This document shows positions 17,328-25,498 of a stretch of 64,000 bases of DNA, in pieces. The DNA is from Mucilaginibacter paludis DSM 18603 (GTDB taxonomy: Bacteria; Bacteroidota; Bacteroidia; Sphingobacteriales; Sphingobacteriaceae), in NCBI RefSeq assembly GCF_000166195.2, contig NZ_CM001403.1, positions 3,800,432 to 3,864,431 on the forward strand, given 5' to 3'. The position numbers and the translations under genes are program-made. The notes under the pieces were generated by a model. That model did not search any database. It saw nothing but the letters and a program-made list of their open reading frames with translations, and was not told the DNA's origin. Within the stretch, counting starts at the first letter, position 1. Each line of letters starts with the position of its first letter.

Positions 17328-18566
17328 TTAATCAATATTGCTTTGAGGCCACGACAGCTTCGCGTTATTATACAAAGCTGCTTTAGCCTGCAAGTCTACG
17401 AAGTGAGCAATGCCCTTCTCTTTGTAAATAGTTAGCGTTTCTAATGTATTATACACAACTTTAAGCAACCTTCTTGCGACGGCAACTATAGCTTTCTGCG
17501 CTTTCATTCGTTTCCGTAATTTATCAAACAAAGCATGCCAGTAAGATTCTTTCATTCGAACAGCGGCCCAAGCCGCACCAACAATTGCAACTCTTAAATA
17601 ACTGTTACCTTTTTTTATTGCAGTGTTTTTTCGCTTACCTGCACTCTCGTTGTTACCGGGAGCTATACCGCACCAGGCGGTAAAATGATCAGCTGTTGGA
17701 CAACGGCTCATATCTTTTCCTGTTTCGCTAATAATGATTTCGGCTGATTTAACACCAATGCCGCTGATGCTATCAAGGCATTCGAATGCTTGTGCATAAT
17801 GCTCAATGATAATTTCAGTAATTGACTTATCTAAAAAGTCGACTTGCTTTTGAACATGATCATAATCTTCTAATAACATTTGCAGTTGAGTATGATGATA
17901 GGTTTGCAACGTAACATCTAATGCTTTGATCAACTGTTCTTTCTTTTTAATTACTTTGCCTCTGGCACAACTTAGCAATTGTTCCTGATCTGTGACACCT
18001 TTTGCCAACAGTCGTATCATATCCATAGCTGATAAAGTATGAATCGAACTGATAACAGAGCGAAGTTTGATGTTATTGCTTTCCAGTATCTTCAGTAGGC
18101 GGTTCCTTATTTGGTTGAGCTGCCATGTATAAAAAAGGCGATTACCGCAATAATCTCTGATTATGCGCTGGGTACTATCAGGCATAAAACTTGGTCTAAT
18201 TAAACCGTGTAGTAATAATGTACAAAGCCATTTGGCATCCTTGCGATCAGTTTTTCGCTTAGGTATTTGCTTAATGTGAACAGGATTTGCAACAATGACT
18301 TCGATACCTGCTTCTGTAAGTATGGCATGTAAGCTCATCCAATAAATGCCCGTGCTTTCCATCAGGCAGTGGTGAATATCATTCTCTTGTAACCAATCTC
18401 TGATCTTTTTGAGTTCACAGGTATAAGTGCCGAACTCCATAAACTCCTGATTGCTACCATCTTTCCCGGAGATAAAGCCGACGATCTTATCTTTGTGCAT
18501 GTCAAGACCACAAGCTTTGTCTAATTGAGGCATAATGTTTACATCTTCAATAACTTGCTGTTTCAT
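17328..18566 (-). CDS. IS110-family transposase
   Basis: A 412-residue recombinase with the N-terminal RuvC-like DEDD domain (Asp 22 in G-L-D-M-H-K-D, Glu 70 in L-M-E-S-T-G-I-Y-W, Asp 107 and 110 in T-D-R-K-D-A-K-W) and the C-terminal transposase_20 domain (about residues 270-370) with G-I-G-V-K-S-A and the Ser-containing G-N-N-E-S-A-G-K-R-K. The enzyme moves its element by strand exchange guided by a bridge RNA in the best-studied relatives. All catalytic residues appear present, so it may be active. The start at 18566 has an AGGAGG-like site about 6 bases upstream. Confidence 0.93.
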   Translation of the reverse strand: MKQQVIEDVNIMPQLDKACGLDMHKDKIVGFISGKDGSNQEFMEFGTYTCELKKIRDWLQENDIHHCLMESTGIYWMSLHAILTEAGIEVIVANPVHIKQIPKRKTDRKDAKWLCTLLLHGLIRPSFMPDSTQRIIRDYCGNRLFYTWQLNQIRNRLLKILESNNIKLRSVISSIHTLSAMDMIRLLAKGVTDQEQLLSCARGKVIKKKEQLIKALDVTLQTYHHTQLQMLLEDYDHVQKQVDFLDKSITEIIIEHYAQAFECLDSISGIGVKSAEIIISETGKDMSRCPTADHFTAWCGIAPGNNESAGKRKNTAIKKGNSYLRVAIVGAAWAAVRMKESYWHALFDKLRKRMKAQKAIVAVARRLLKVVYNTLETLTIYKEKGIAHFVDLQAKAALYNNAKLSWPQSNID

Positions 18567-18726
18567 AAATATCCTCCTTTGATTATCTATGAACTACATT
18601 TTTATGAGCCCGGATGTTTTTCGAATCATAATACTTAGGTTAAATTAATAGTTATCAGGAAATATGAATAAATTTTATTACCAATATTCTATACATGGTG
18701 TAGTATTGAGCCTAATTGTAAAGGTA

Positions 18727-18960
18727 CTAAAAGAAAAAAGCTACATGCAATAAAGCTGTGAACTTCGCGCCAGGCGTAAAAGCGATACCATCTACCGCCG
18801 ACTGGCCTTTAACCTGATAACTGTTTCAAATTGCGCTTCTTTCCATTTGATATTGAATAATTATTGATCGTTAGGCTGATCTCGTATTTACGCTTCGTGT
18901 AATTCAGAACCAGGTCATTGATAAAGTAGCCTTAACAGGATAAGGAGCGTTTTTTTCACC
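18727..18960 (-). pseudogene. Relic C-terminus of a TonB-dependent receptor
   Basis: Read on the minus strand in shifting frames, this gives L-N-Y-T-K-R-K-Y-E-I-S-L-T-I-N-N, then W-K-E-A-Q-F-E-T-V, then G-A-K-F-T-A-L-L-H-V-A-F-F-F and a stop at 18727-18729. The final aromatic strand is typical of TonB-dependent barrels. At least two frameshifts are needed and only about 75 residues remain. It lies between the DUF3347 gene and the IS110 element, so the original operon probably ended with a third receptor. Confidence 0.6.
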
Positions 18961-18984
18961 ACATAAATTTAAGCGTTTTCAAAT

Positions 18985-19482
18985 CTATTTTTTAGCCGCA
19001 GGCAAAGTTTCGGTGACCTTGCTGCAATTAGCCATACCCATGTAGGGATCTTTTCCTTTATCAGAATCACTTAGGAAATAACGTTTGGTCATGGTGCAGT
19101 ACTGGCGGTAAAGCACGCTATTATTAACTTTCAGTTTTTTAACCAAAGTGTACAGGTTGTTGGAAAGGCTGGCGAAGTGTTCGCGCTGATGATCGATCTT
19201 GTTCACTTCGCTGATATGCCTGCTGTCAAACTCCAGTTTGGGTAGTAAGGCGGCTTCATCAGCGCTTAGACCTGTTTTAGGCACTTCGCCAATTGATGCC
19301 AGCAAAGTTTTAGCTTTAGCCTCGGCCACCGTGCCATCACCACTTACTAAGGCATCTTTCAGCGAAAGGTAATTGGTAATCACCGTATTGATGGGTTTTG
19401 TTTGGGCGTTTTGTGCTTTAACGGTTAGGATGGATAGCACTGCCATTGCTAAAAATAAAGCTGTTGTTTTTAACGTTTTCAT
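18985..19482 (-). CDS. DUF3347-like periplasmic protein
   Basis: A 165-residue exported protein (signal peptide ending V-K-A-Q). The helical body starts with P-I-N-T-V-I-T-N-Y-L-S-L-K-D-A-L and ends with a Cys-containing M-G-M-A-N-C segment, which fits DUF3347 proteins often found with copper and heavy-metal systems in Bacteroidota. Its biochemical role is not known. It lies 35 bases after the di-haem cytochrome gene and appears to be the last intact gene of the operon. Confidence 0.7.
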   Translation of the reverse strand: MKTLKTTALFLAMAVLSILTVKAQNAQTKPINTVITNYLSLKDALVSGDGTVAEAKAKTLLASIGEVPKTGLSADEAALLPKLEFDSRHISEVNKIDHQREHFASLSNNLYTLVKKLKVNNSVLYRQYCTMTKRYFLSDSDKGKDPYMGMANCSKVTETLPAAKK

Positions 19483-19517
19483 GTCTCTAGTTTTTAAATG
19501 GTTAATTTTTGATGTTG

Positions 19518-20576
19518 TTATTCCGGTGCCTGGAAACGCTTATCGTTTACAAAGTCCCGGTCGGTTAAGGTTTTAAGAAAGGCGATCAGCTGGTGTTGTT
19601 CAAGTGTCGTCAGACTGATACCGTAAACATTGTTTTGATGTAAAGCGGGGTCAAGATTTGCAGCCGGCTTTACCCCAGAATTATAATGGGCTAATACTTC
19701 TTTTAATGTCTCAAACCTGCCGTCGTGCATGTAAGGGCTGGTCAGTTCGATGTTGCGCAGGGACGGAACACGGAATTTACCCCGGTCTGTTTCCAGGTGA
19801 GTGATGCTGTCCCGGCCAATATCATCAGGTTTCAGGTCAAGGCCGTTACTGCGGTAAGACAAGTCAGTAAATAACGGTTCCTGGTGACAGGTGCTGCATT
19901 TTTGTTTGAATAATGCATAACCCGCCGTTTCGTCCTCGGTAAAATCGCCGCCTTTTTCTTTCCTGATATACTTATCATACTTTGAATTTGCGGAAACAAG
20001 CATACTGGTGAACTGTGCCAATGCCCTGAACGTGCGCTGTGAATTGATCTCCGTTGTTCCAAAGGCGGCTTTAAATAAAACCGGGTAAGCCGTCGTTTGC
20101 TGTAATCTGCTGACAATAGTATTCAGGTCGGTCGCCATTTCGCAGGGGTTGGTCATCGCGTTCATGGGCGACACTTCGATATGATGTACACCGCCATCCC
20201 ACATAAATTCCTTTTGCCAGGCCAGGTTAAATAAAGGCGGCGCATTTCTTGTACCCATGCATTCATCAACACCATGACTAACGGCATGGTCGAGGTTTGC
20301 AAAAGCGGCAAAAGACTGGTGGCAATTCGCGCAGGAAATGGACTTGTCTTTGGATATGATCGGATCGTAGAATAATATTCTGCCCAACTTAAATCCATTG
20401 CTGGTTATGGAATTGTCTTTAAAATCATATACAGGTCTAGGGAAATTGGCAGGCACGGCGAAGCGAACGCTATCGGCTGCGATGCCATAATTAATTCCCT
20501 TAAACCCATAATTGAATGCCGTATTGACAGTGATAAATGTAAGCAGCACGAAAAAGACAATTCCCTTAGCTTTCAT
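19518..20576 (-). CDS. Di-haem cytochrome c peroxidase/MauG-like protein (MbnH-like)
   Basis: A 352-residue exported protein with two haem c motifs, C-A-N-C-H (residues 82-86) and C-S-T-C-H (227-231), and the late S-P-Y-M-H-D-G-R-F segment of the CCP/MauG family. The upstream MbnP-like gene ends 1 base before this start. In methanobactin loci, MbnH is a MauG-type enzyme that oxidises a Trp of its partner MbnP, so this pair may work in the same way. Ordinary hydrogen peroxide reduction is the alternative. Confidence 0.88.
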   Translation of the reverse strand: MKAKGIVFFVLLTFITVNTAFNYGFKGINYGIAADSVRFAVPANFPRPVYDFKDNSITSNGFKLGRILFYDPIISKDKSISCANCHQSFAAFANLDHAVSHGVDECMGTRNAPPLFNLAWQKEFMWDGGVHHIEVSPMNAMTNPCEMATDLNTIVSRLQQTTAYPVLFKAAFGTTEINSQRTFRALAQFTSMLVSANSKYDKYIRKEKGGDFTEDETAGYALFKQKCSTCHQEPLFTDLSYRSNGLDLKPDDIGRDSITHLETDRGKFRVPSLRNIELTSPYMHDGRFETLKEVLAHYNSGVKPAANLDPALHQNNVYGISLTTLEQHQLIAFLKTLTDRDFVNDKRFQAPE

Positions 20577-20577
20577 A

Positions 20578-21348
20578 TCAGTTCTTTACTTTGGTGATCT
20601 TAAAAAGCCCATCCGCGTAATTATCCGCAACGACAACTGAATTTGGCCCGCCCATCGTGAAGTTCAGTTTGGCAAAATCTACGGTAGTTTTACCCTGGAA
20701 CAAAGCGCCTGCATTAGCGATCAGTTCAAGTTCCGGTAGTTTGCCGTCATTGATCTTTAAGGTCTTCGGAAGCTTTTGTGTAAAGGTGCGGATCGTATTG
20801 TTGGGGGCTTTGGCACCACCGATATGAAAGGTCAAGCGATTCTTCTTAGCCGTAGATTTCGGAGATTCCCCCTCCAGTTTTACAAAGATGTATCCGCTGT
20901 TCCAGCTCCAGAACATCCCTTTGGCCGGGTCAAGTACACCGGTTTGCGCACCAGCGAAATTACGCAAGCTGTCCACGCCAATAGTAAACGTGATGCCCGT
21001 GTATTTTCCTTCGGGAATATTGGTGATCTGCTGGTTTAGCGTAGTGGAATCCGCCGCGTTCACCAAAAAATAAGAATCAGGTATCGCTATCTTATCGCCA
21101 TTCTTTGCGATGAGGCTAACGTTGCTGATATAGTATTTAAACGTGGTGATCTTAAGATCATCACCATTAGCGTTTTGATACAGCGATAAACTGTCATTCA
21201 ATTTCAGGGCTTTGCCGTCCATTACGTTTTTGAAATGAACCGCAACTGTACCAGTTTTAGCAGCCTTTTTAGGGTCACCGGGGTTTGGTTTAGCACTTAC
21301 CGTTAAGCCGGTGATTGCCAGCATTAGCAGGGTGATTAATTTTTTCAT
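20578..21348 (-). CDS. MbnP-like copper-associated protein
   Basis: A 256-residue exported protein (signal peptide ending V-S-A). The beta-rich body carries the G-M-F-W-S-W-N-S-G-Y motif (Trp 147 and 149) typical of MbnP family proteins, followed by F-V-K-L-E-G. In studied relatives, a Trp is oxidised to kynurenine by the partner di-haem enzyme and the product binds copper. Coupling to the CCP/MauG gene with a 1-base gap supports a shared function. Which Trp would be modified cannot be decided here. Confidence 0.82.
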   Translation of the reverse strand: MKKLITLLMLAITGLTVSAKPNPGDPKKAAKTGTVAVHFKNVMDGKALKLNDSLSLYQNANGDDLKITTFKYYISNVSLIAKNGDKIAIPDSYFLVNAADSTTLNQQITNIPEGKYTGITFTIGVDSLRNFAGAQTGVLDPAKGMFWSWNSGYIFVKLEGESPKSTAKKNRLTFHIGGAKAPNNTIRTFTQKLPKTLKINDGKLPELELIANAGALFQGKTTVDFAKLNFTMGGPNSVVVADNYADGLFKITKVKN

Positions 21349-21375
21349 ATTGTTTAATGATTTAAGTCCCGTTAA

Positions 21376-22347
21376 TTATTTAATTGTATGAATTTCGTAA
21401 GCGGTCGGATTTCTCTGGAAACCTGCTTTGCAACGTGCTGAACAAAAGCCGATGATCTTTCCTTTGTAATGAACCGTATCGGCATAACCGGCCAGGGCCA
21501 TTCCACAAACCGGGTCTTTATCATTGTCAATTTTAGCTTTTGCGGAAACGGTTTCTGGGTGCAGCAAAGGTTGTAAAGCACTGTTATACATGGTGCGTAC
21601 ACTTTCAACTATCGCTTTATCCGTGTTATGCTCACTGCCGCCTTTGACCGGTGGTTGAGGATCGTACTCCAGGTCAAGCATCACGGTTTGGGTGTACTTT
21701 TCACCCATGATTTCATTGATCAATCCGAGGCTCATATCGATTCCCGCAGAAACTCCTGCACTTGTCCAATACTTACCGCTTTGAACATAACGTTTATCTT
21801 CTGCGGTGATACCGAACTGATCTTTTAAAATCTGCTTACCGAACCAATGCGTAGTGGCTTCATGACCTTTAAGTAAACCAGTCGAGGCCAGTATCCAGGC
21901 ACCTGTACAAACGCTGGTGGTGTATTTGGAGTGGACATCTATCGCCTTTATCCAGTTCAGCAAAGCGGTATCTTTCGTGGCGGTAAAGGTTTCATTCAGG
22001 CCGCCGGGTATAACCAGGATATCCAATTGCTTGACTTCGTTAATGGAGGTATCACATTGCACCTTCATACCGCCACCGGTGGTGATCAATCCTTTATGAC
22101 GACCCACAAAGAACACTTTAGCGCCCATGAGTTCACTCAATACATGGTAAGGCCCCATCGCATCCAAAACCGCATAGTTATCATAAAGGAGGATGCCTAT
22201 TGTCTTGATCTGCACTTTAGGTTCAGGAAGTATATCTGCCATTTGTTGCTCATGGTTTTTTGTCGTGGCCGTTGCTGTGTCTTTTGATTTGTCTTTACAC
22301 GCGGCCACCATCAAAATGAGAGTTGCTGCAAAAAATAGTCTTTTCAT
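21376..22347 (-). CDS. Lipoprotein DJ-1/PfpI protein, isonitrile hydratase-like, with YHS-like metal domain
   Basis: A 323-residue protein. A lipobox (M-V-A-A-C, Cys 17) is followed by a DJ-1/PfpI domain (about residues 48-235). The nucleophile elbow is S-V-C-T-G (Cys 147), with Asp 62 in L-D-A-M-G-P, A-T-T-H-W and the late L-E-Y-D-P-Q-P-P segment, which together resemble isonitrile (isocyanide) hydratase more than GlxA regulators; no DNA-binding domain is present. The C-terminus (about 275-315) is a YHS-like domain with D-P-V-C-G-M and F-C-S-A-R-C, usually a metal site. Export plus the metal domain is unusual for the family. Its activity is inferred. Confidence 0.78.
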   Translation of the reverse strand: MKRLFFAATLILMVAACKDKSKDTATATTKNHEQQMADILPEPKVQIKTIGILLYDNYAVLDAMGPYHVLSELMGAKVFFVGRHKGLITTGGGMKVQCDTSINEVKQLDILVIPGGLNETFTATKDTALLNWIKAIDVHSKYTTSVCTGAWILASTGLLKGHEATTHWFGKQILKDQFGITAEDKRYVQSGKYWTSAGVSAGIDMSLGLINEIMGEKYTQTVMLDLEYDPQPPVKGGSEHNTDKAIVESVRTMYNSALQPLLHPETVSAKAKIDNDKDPVCGMALAGYADTVHYKGKIIGFCSARCKAGFQRNPTAYEIHTIK

Positions 22348-22359
22348 CAGATCTTTTAT

Positions 22360-24718
22360 TTAAAATTTCGCTATTAAAGTCGTTCCGTAAGTTTTCGGGC
22401 TTCCCAAAAGGAAAGTACCGAATGAGCCGTAAGCGACGTACTTTTTATCAGTAATATTCCGCGCCCAGAAGTTCAGTTCAAAGTTCTTACTGCTGATACC
22501 TGCTTTAGCGTTGAACAAACTATAAGCTGGCTGGCTTAAGCCATTCACAAAATCAAAGTAGTACTTGTCTAAATAACGATATTCACCCCGGACGAATGCG
22601 GCTAATTTCTGTTTGCTACCCGCAAGATCATACGTGTATTGGGCAGCCAGCATGGAACTGACTGGCGGTGTATTAATAGGCTGGTCGCCTTTGTAATTCA
22701 CTACAGCCTTGGCCTCTGCGCTATACAACAACAGCGAAGCATAACGTGCATGGGAATAGCTGGCGTTCCAGTCAATTTGCAGGCCTTTTACGGGCAGGGC
22801 CGTTACTTCCAGTTCCAAACCTTTATTGTGCATTTCACCAACATTCAGGATCAAGGCGTTAATACCGTCCATGGCGGTACTGATCTGCTGGTTATGCTGT
22901 TCGAGATAAAATGCGGTCAGATTGAATTTCAGCTTGTTGTTAAACAGCATGTTTTTCCAGCCGATCTCGTAATTATCCGAATGTTCCGGCTGGTAAGGCA
23001 CTTGCGCAGGATCGGTCGCATTGGTATTTAATCCTCCTGCACGGAAGCCCCTTGCATACGAACCGTAAAGCAGCATGTTATCCTGTATCTTATAGCTCAA
23101 CACGAATTTGGGGGTGACCGCGTTAAAGCTAGCCCTGTAATCTGCGTTCGGGGTTAACAAGGTTGCAGGGGCAGGATCTTTCTGATAATCGGTATATTGG
23201 CTAAGTCCACGATTTTCGTGATCGTAACGTATGCCTGCGGTGAAGTCTAATTGTTTAGTTAGCGAATAGGTAGCCTGCCCGAAGAATGCATAGCCTTTAT
23301 TGTTGCCGTGACTGTTGCCGATGGTGGTAAATGGCGCACCGGAAGTCGGGTCAAATTGCACGTAATCCGGTCCATAAAATGTCGGCGTGATCATGTGCAG
23401 ATTTTGCGTAAACCCATAAGCCCCGGCTACCCATTTTAACTTGCTTGCACTTGCGGACGGTGAAGAAAGACGGATCTCCTGTGCGAAGATATGTTGGCGC
23501 TGATCAGGGGCGGTACTCAAAGCGTCTAAAGGACTGAAATCATAATCTACGCCTCTTCCTTCGTAATATTCATGCCAGTTGATATAGGATGATACGGAAG
23601 TAAAGTTAAAATCCTTGCCATAGTAATTGGCGGCCAGCGAGGTGTTGAAGTTGTTCCGGCGTTCTACATTAGTATTGTTGGTGTTCACCTGGTAAGGTTT
23701 GGAAAAGACATCATCAATTGATCCTACCCAGGGAAAACTACCTTTGTCATTGTCATTCTCGGTTTTCACGTTTAGCGCGAGCGACCATTGGGCTGATGGC
23801 AGATAGCGTAAATTAAAGTTACCGGAGTAATCCTCTCTGCGGTCGAAACCGCTTTTGGTGAATTCATTATAGTAAATTGAGCCACGGTGGTTATAGGTAA
23901 ATGAACCGCTGGCAAACAGTTTATCTTTTATTAGAGGTTCTGAAAGGCTGACCGTATAACGCTGCTGTCCGTAATTACCGAAAGTCATTTCTGCATAACC
24001 GGACGGCGTGTTGCCAGGTTGCTTAGTGGTGATGTTCACCACCCCCCCCATAGGCGTTACGACCATATAAGGTTCCCTGCGGCCCGCGCAGGATCTCGAT
24101 GCTTTGTACATCGTTGAACAAGGGCGGGGCAGAAAAATAATCAAACTGGTAAACACCATCCACATAAGTAGCGACGGCCTGCTCATTGGAAAAGCCCATC
24201 ACTCCGCGAATGTTGAAGAAATTGGAACTGGTGCTGTTACCGTGCTCCACCACAAATAAATTCGGTGCGATTGCCGTCAGGTTCGTAATATCCCATAAAC
24301 GGTACTCCTTGATCTGTTTGGCATCTAAAGAAGTGATCGCGGCCGGTATTTTCTGGATAGCCTCCTGGCGCTTTTCTGAGGATACTGTCACCTCATTTAA
24401 TTGACTGCTGCTTTCAGTCAGCCTAAAATCGAGGGTCAGCACTTGCCCTTTTTTCAGTTCAAAGGATTTTAATTGCGAAGCATACCCTACTGCTGAAATA
24501 CTGATGGTATAATTTCCACCCGCTAAATTGTTGATGCTATATCTACCCTGGTTGTCTGTTATATCGCCATAATTGGTATTCAATAATTTAACCGTTGTTT
24601 TAACAATGGCTTCTCCGCTGGTGGTTGTAACAACACCCTGTACTTTTGCTGATTGTGCAAATGAAGTGACAGTAAAGAAGCTTAATATGATCGTAAGTAG
24701 TTTTAAAGTTGTTTTCAT
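22360..24718 (-). pseudogene. TonB-dependent receptor, frameshifted in a G8 tract
   Basis: An approximately 785-residue receptor if repaired. The 5' part (24718 down to 24023) holds the signal peptide (ending S-F-A-Q), a carboxypeptidase-regulatory-like domain and the plug up to L-Y-G-R-N-A-Y-G. The 3' part, in another frame (to 22360), continues with G-G-V-V-N-I-T-T-K-Q and the whole barrel. The break is a run of eight C (24042-24049; G on the coding strand); seven would restore one open frame. It resembles siderophore or metallophore receptors. It lies between the two PfpI genes. A sequencing error is a realistic alternative. Confidence 0.8.
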
Positions 24719-24732
24719 GATTTGAAATAAGG

Positions 24733-25491
24733 TTAGTTGTTTACCGGCCTGAGCAATCCCATTTTTTCACGCCTGGCGCGGTCGAATTTCATTCCGCCCA
24801 ATGCTTCGGGCCATTTATCCTGTTCGTGCATGGTATATTGGATCGCGCCTTCGACCATTTTTTCGACACGTTCACCGCTAAAGCGGGCGACCAGGTGCAG
24901 CGATGCATCAATTCCGGAGGTTACGCCAGATGCGGTAACCAATTTGCCTTCATCCACAAAGCGCACATCCCTGATAACGGTTGATTTAGGGAATTGTAGC
25001 TGCAAGTCATCGGCCTGGAAAAAATGGGTAGTCACTTTGTGACCATCAAATGCGCCGGTTTGCCCTACAAAGTAAGCCGCTGTACAGATAGACATGAGTA
25101 CATCTACTTTATCGCGGTATTGCTGAATAAATCCAATGACCTGCTGATCGTGCCGCATGGAATCCGCTAATCCGACCGTACCGCCGGGGATCACCAAAAT
25201 ATCCGGTTTGGGCATATCAGTTGCCGTATAATCGGGTGTGAATTTCAGTGTGCCGCCCTGAGTAGTTACCACACCTGCTTTAAGGGCAACCGTGTAAACA
25301 TGGTATTGTCCTTTGGTAATACCATTGGCTTTGGTAAAAATATCTACCGGCCCTTGCAGGTCGCCCAACCCAACGCCGGGGTAAACAAATACCGCCACAT
25401 TCAATCTTTTGGTAAAGGTTGGAGTAGTCATCTGTGCATTAACGATCAGCGAGAGGCTGATGAACAGGCTCAATAAGCATATCTTTTTCAT
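24733..25491 (-). CDS. Exported DJ-1/PfpI-family protein
   Basis: A 252-residue protein with a signal peptide (ending V-N-A-Q) and one DJ-1/PfpI domain. The nucleophile region is S-I-C-T-A-A-Y (Cys 136) with Asp 44 in G-L-G-D-L-Q-G-P, and V-T-T-H-F-F follows. This matches the isonitrile-hydratase-like and AraC-partner DJ-1 group, but no helix-turn-helix is present. It is a distant paralogue of the lipoprotein at 21376-22347 and lacks the YHS-like tail. It lies 7 bases after the siderophore-type receptor and 14 bases before the next receptor, so it is part of the same operon. Confidence 0.8.
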   Translation of the reverse strand: MKKICLLSLFISLSLIVNAQMTTPTFTKRLNVAVFVYPGVGLGDLQGPVDIFTKANGITKGQYHVYTVALKAGVVTTQGGTLKFTPDYTATDMPKPDILVIPGGTVGLADSMRHDQQVIGFIQQYRDKVDVLMSICTAAYFVGQTGAFDGHKVTTHFFQADDLQLQFPKSTVIRDVRFVDEGKLVTASGVTSGIDASLHLVARFSGERVEKMVEGAIQYTMHEQDKWPEALGGMKFDRARREKMGLLRPVNN

Positions 25492-25498
25492 GGGTTAA

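Larger units (their letters stand above)
17180..18726 (-). mobile_element. IS110-type insertion sequence (outer limits only)
   Basis: The element carries one DEDD transposase gene with non-coding flanks of about 150 bases on each side. IS110 elements lack conventional terminal inverted repeats and often make no target duplication, so I could not fix the ends. The limits given are the stop of the thioredoxin gene (17179) and the stop of the TonB receptor relic (18727), between which the element must lie. Confidence 0.6.

Noticed and set aside
24042..24049. Programmed frameshift in the receptor gene
   Set aside because: A G8 run can slip, but no downstream pseudoknot or Shine-Dalgarno-like stimulator was seen and the receptor family does not use frameshifting; listed as a lesion or phase-variable tract instead.
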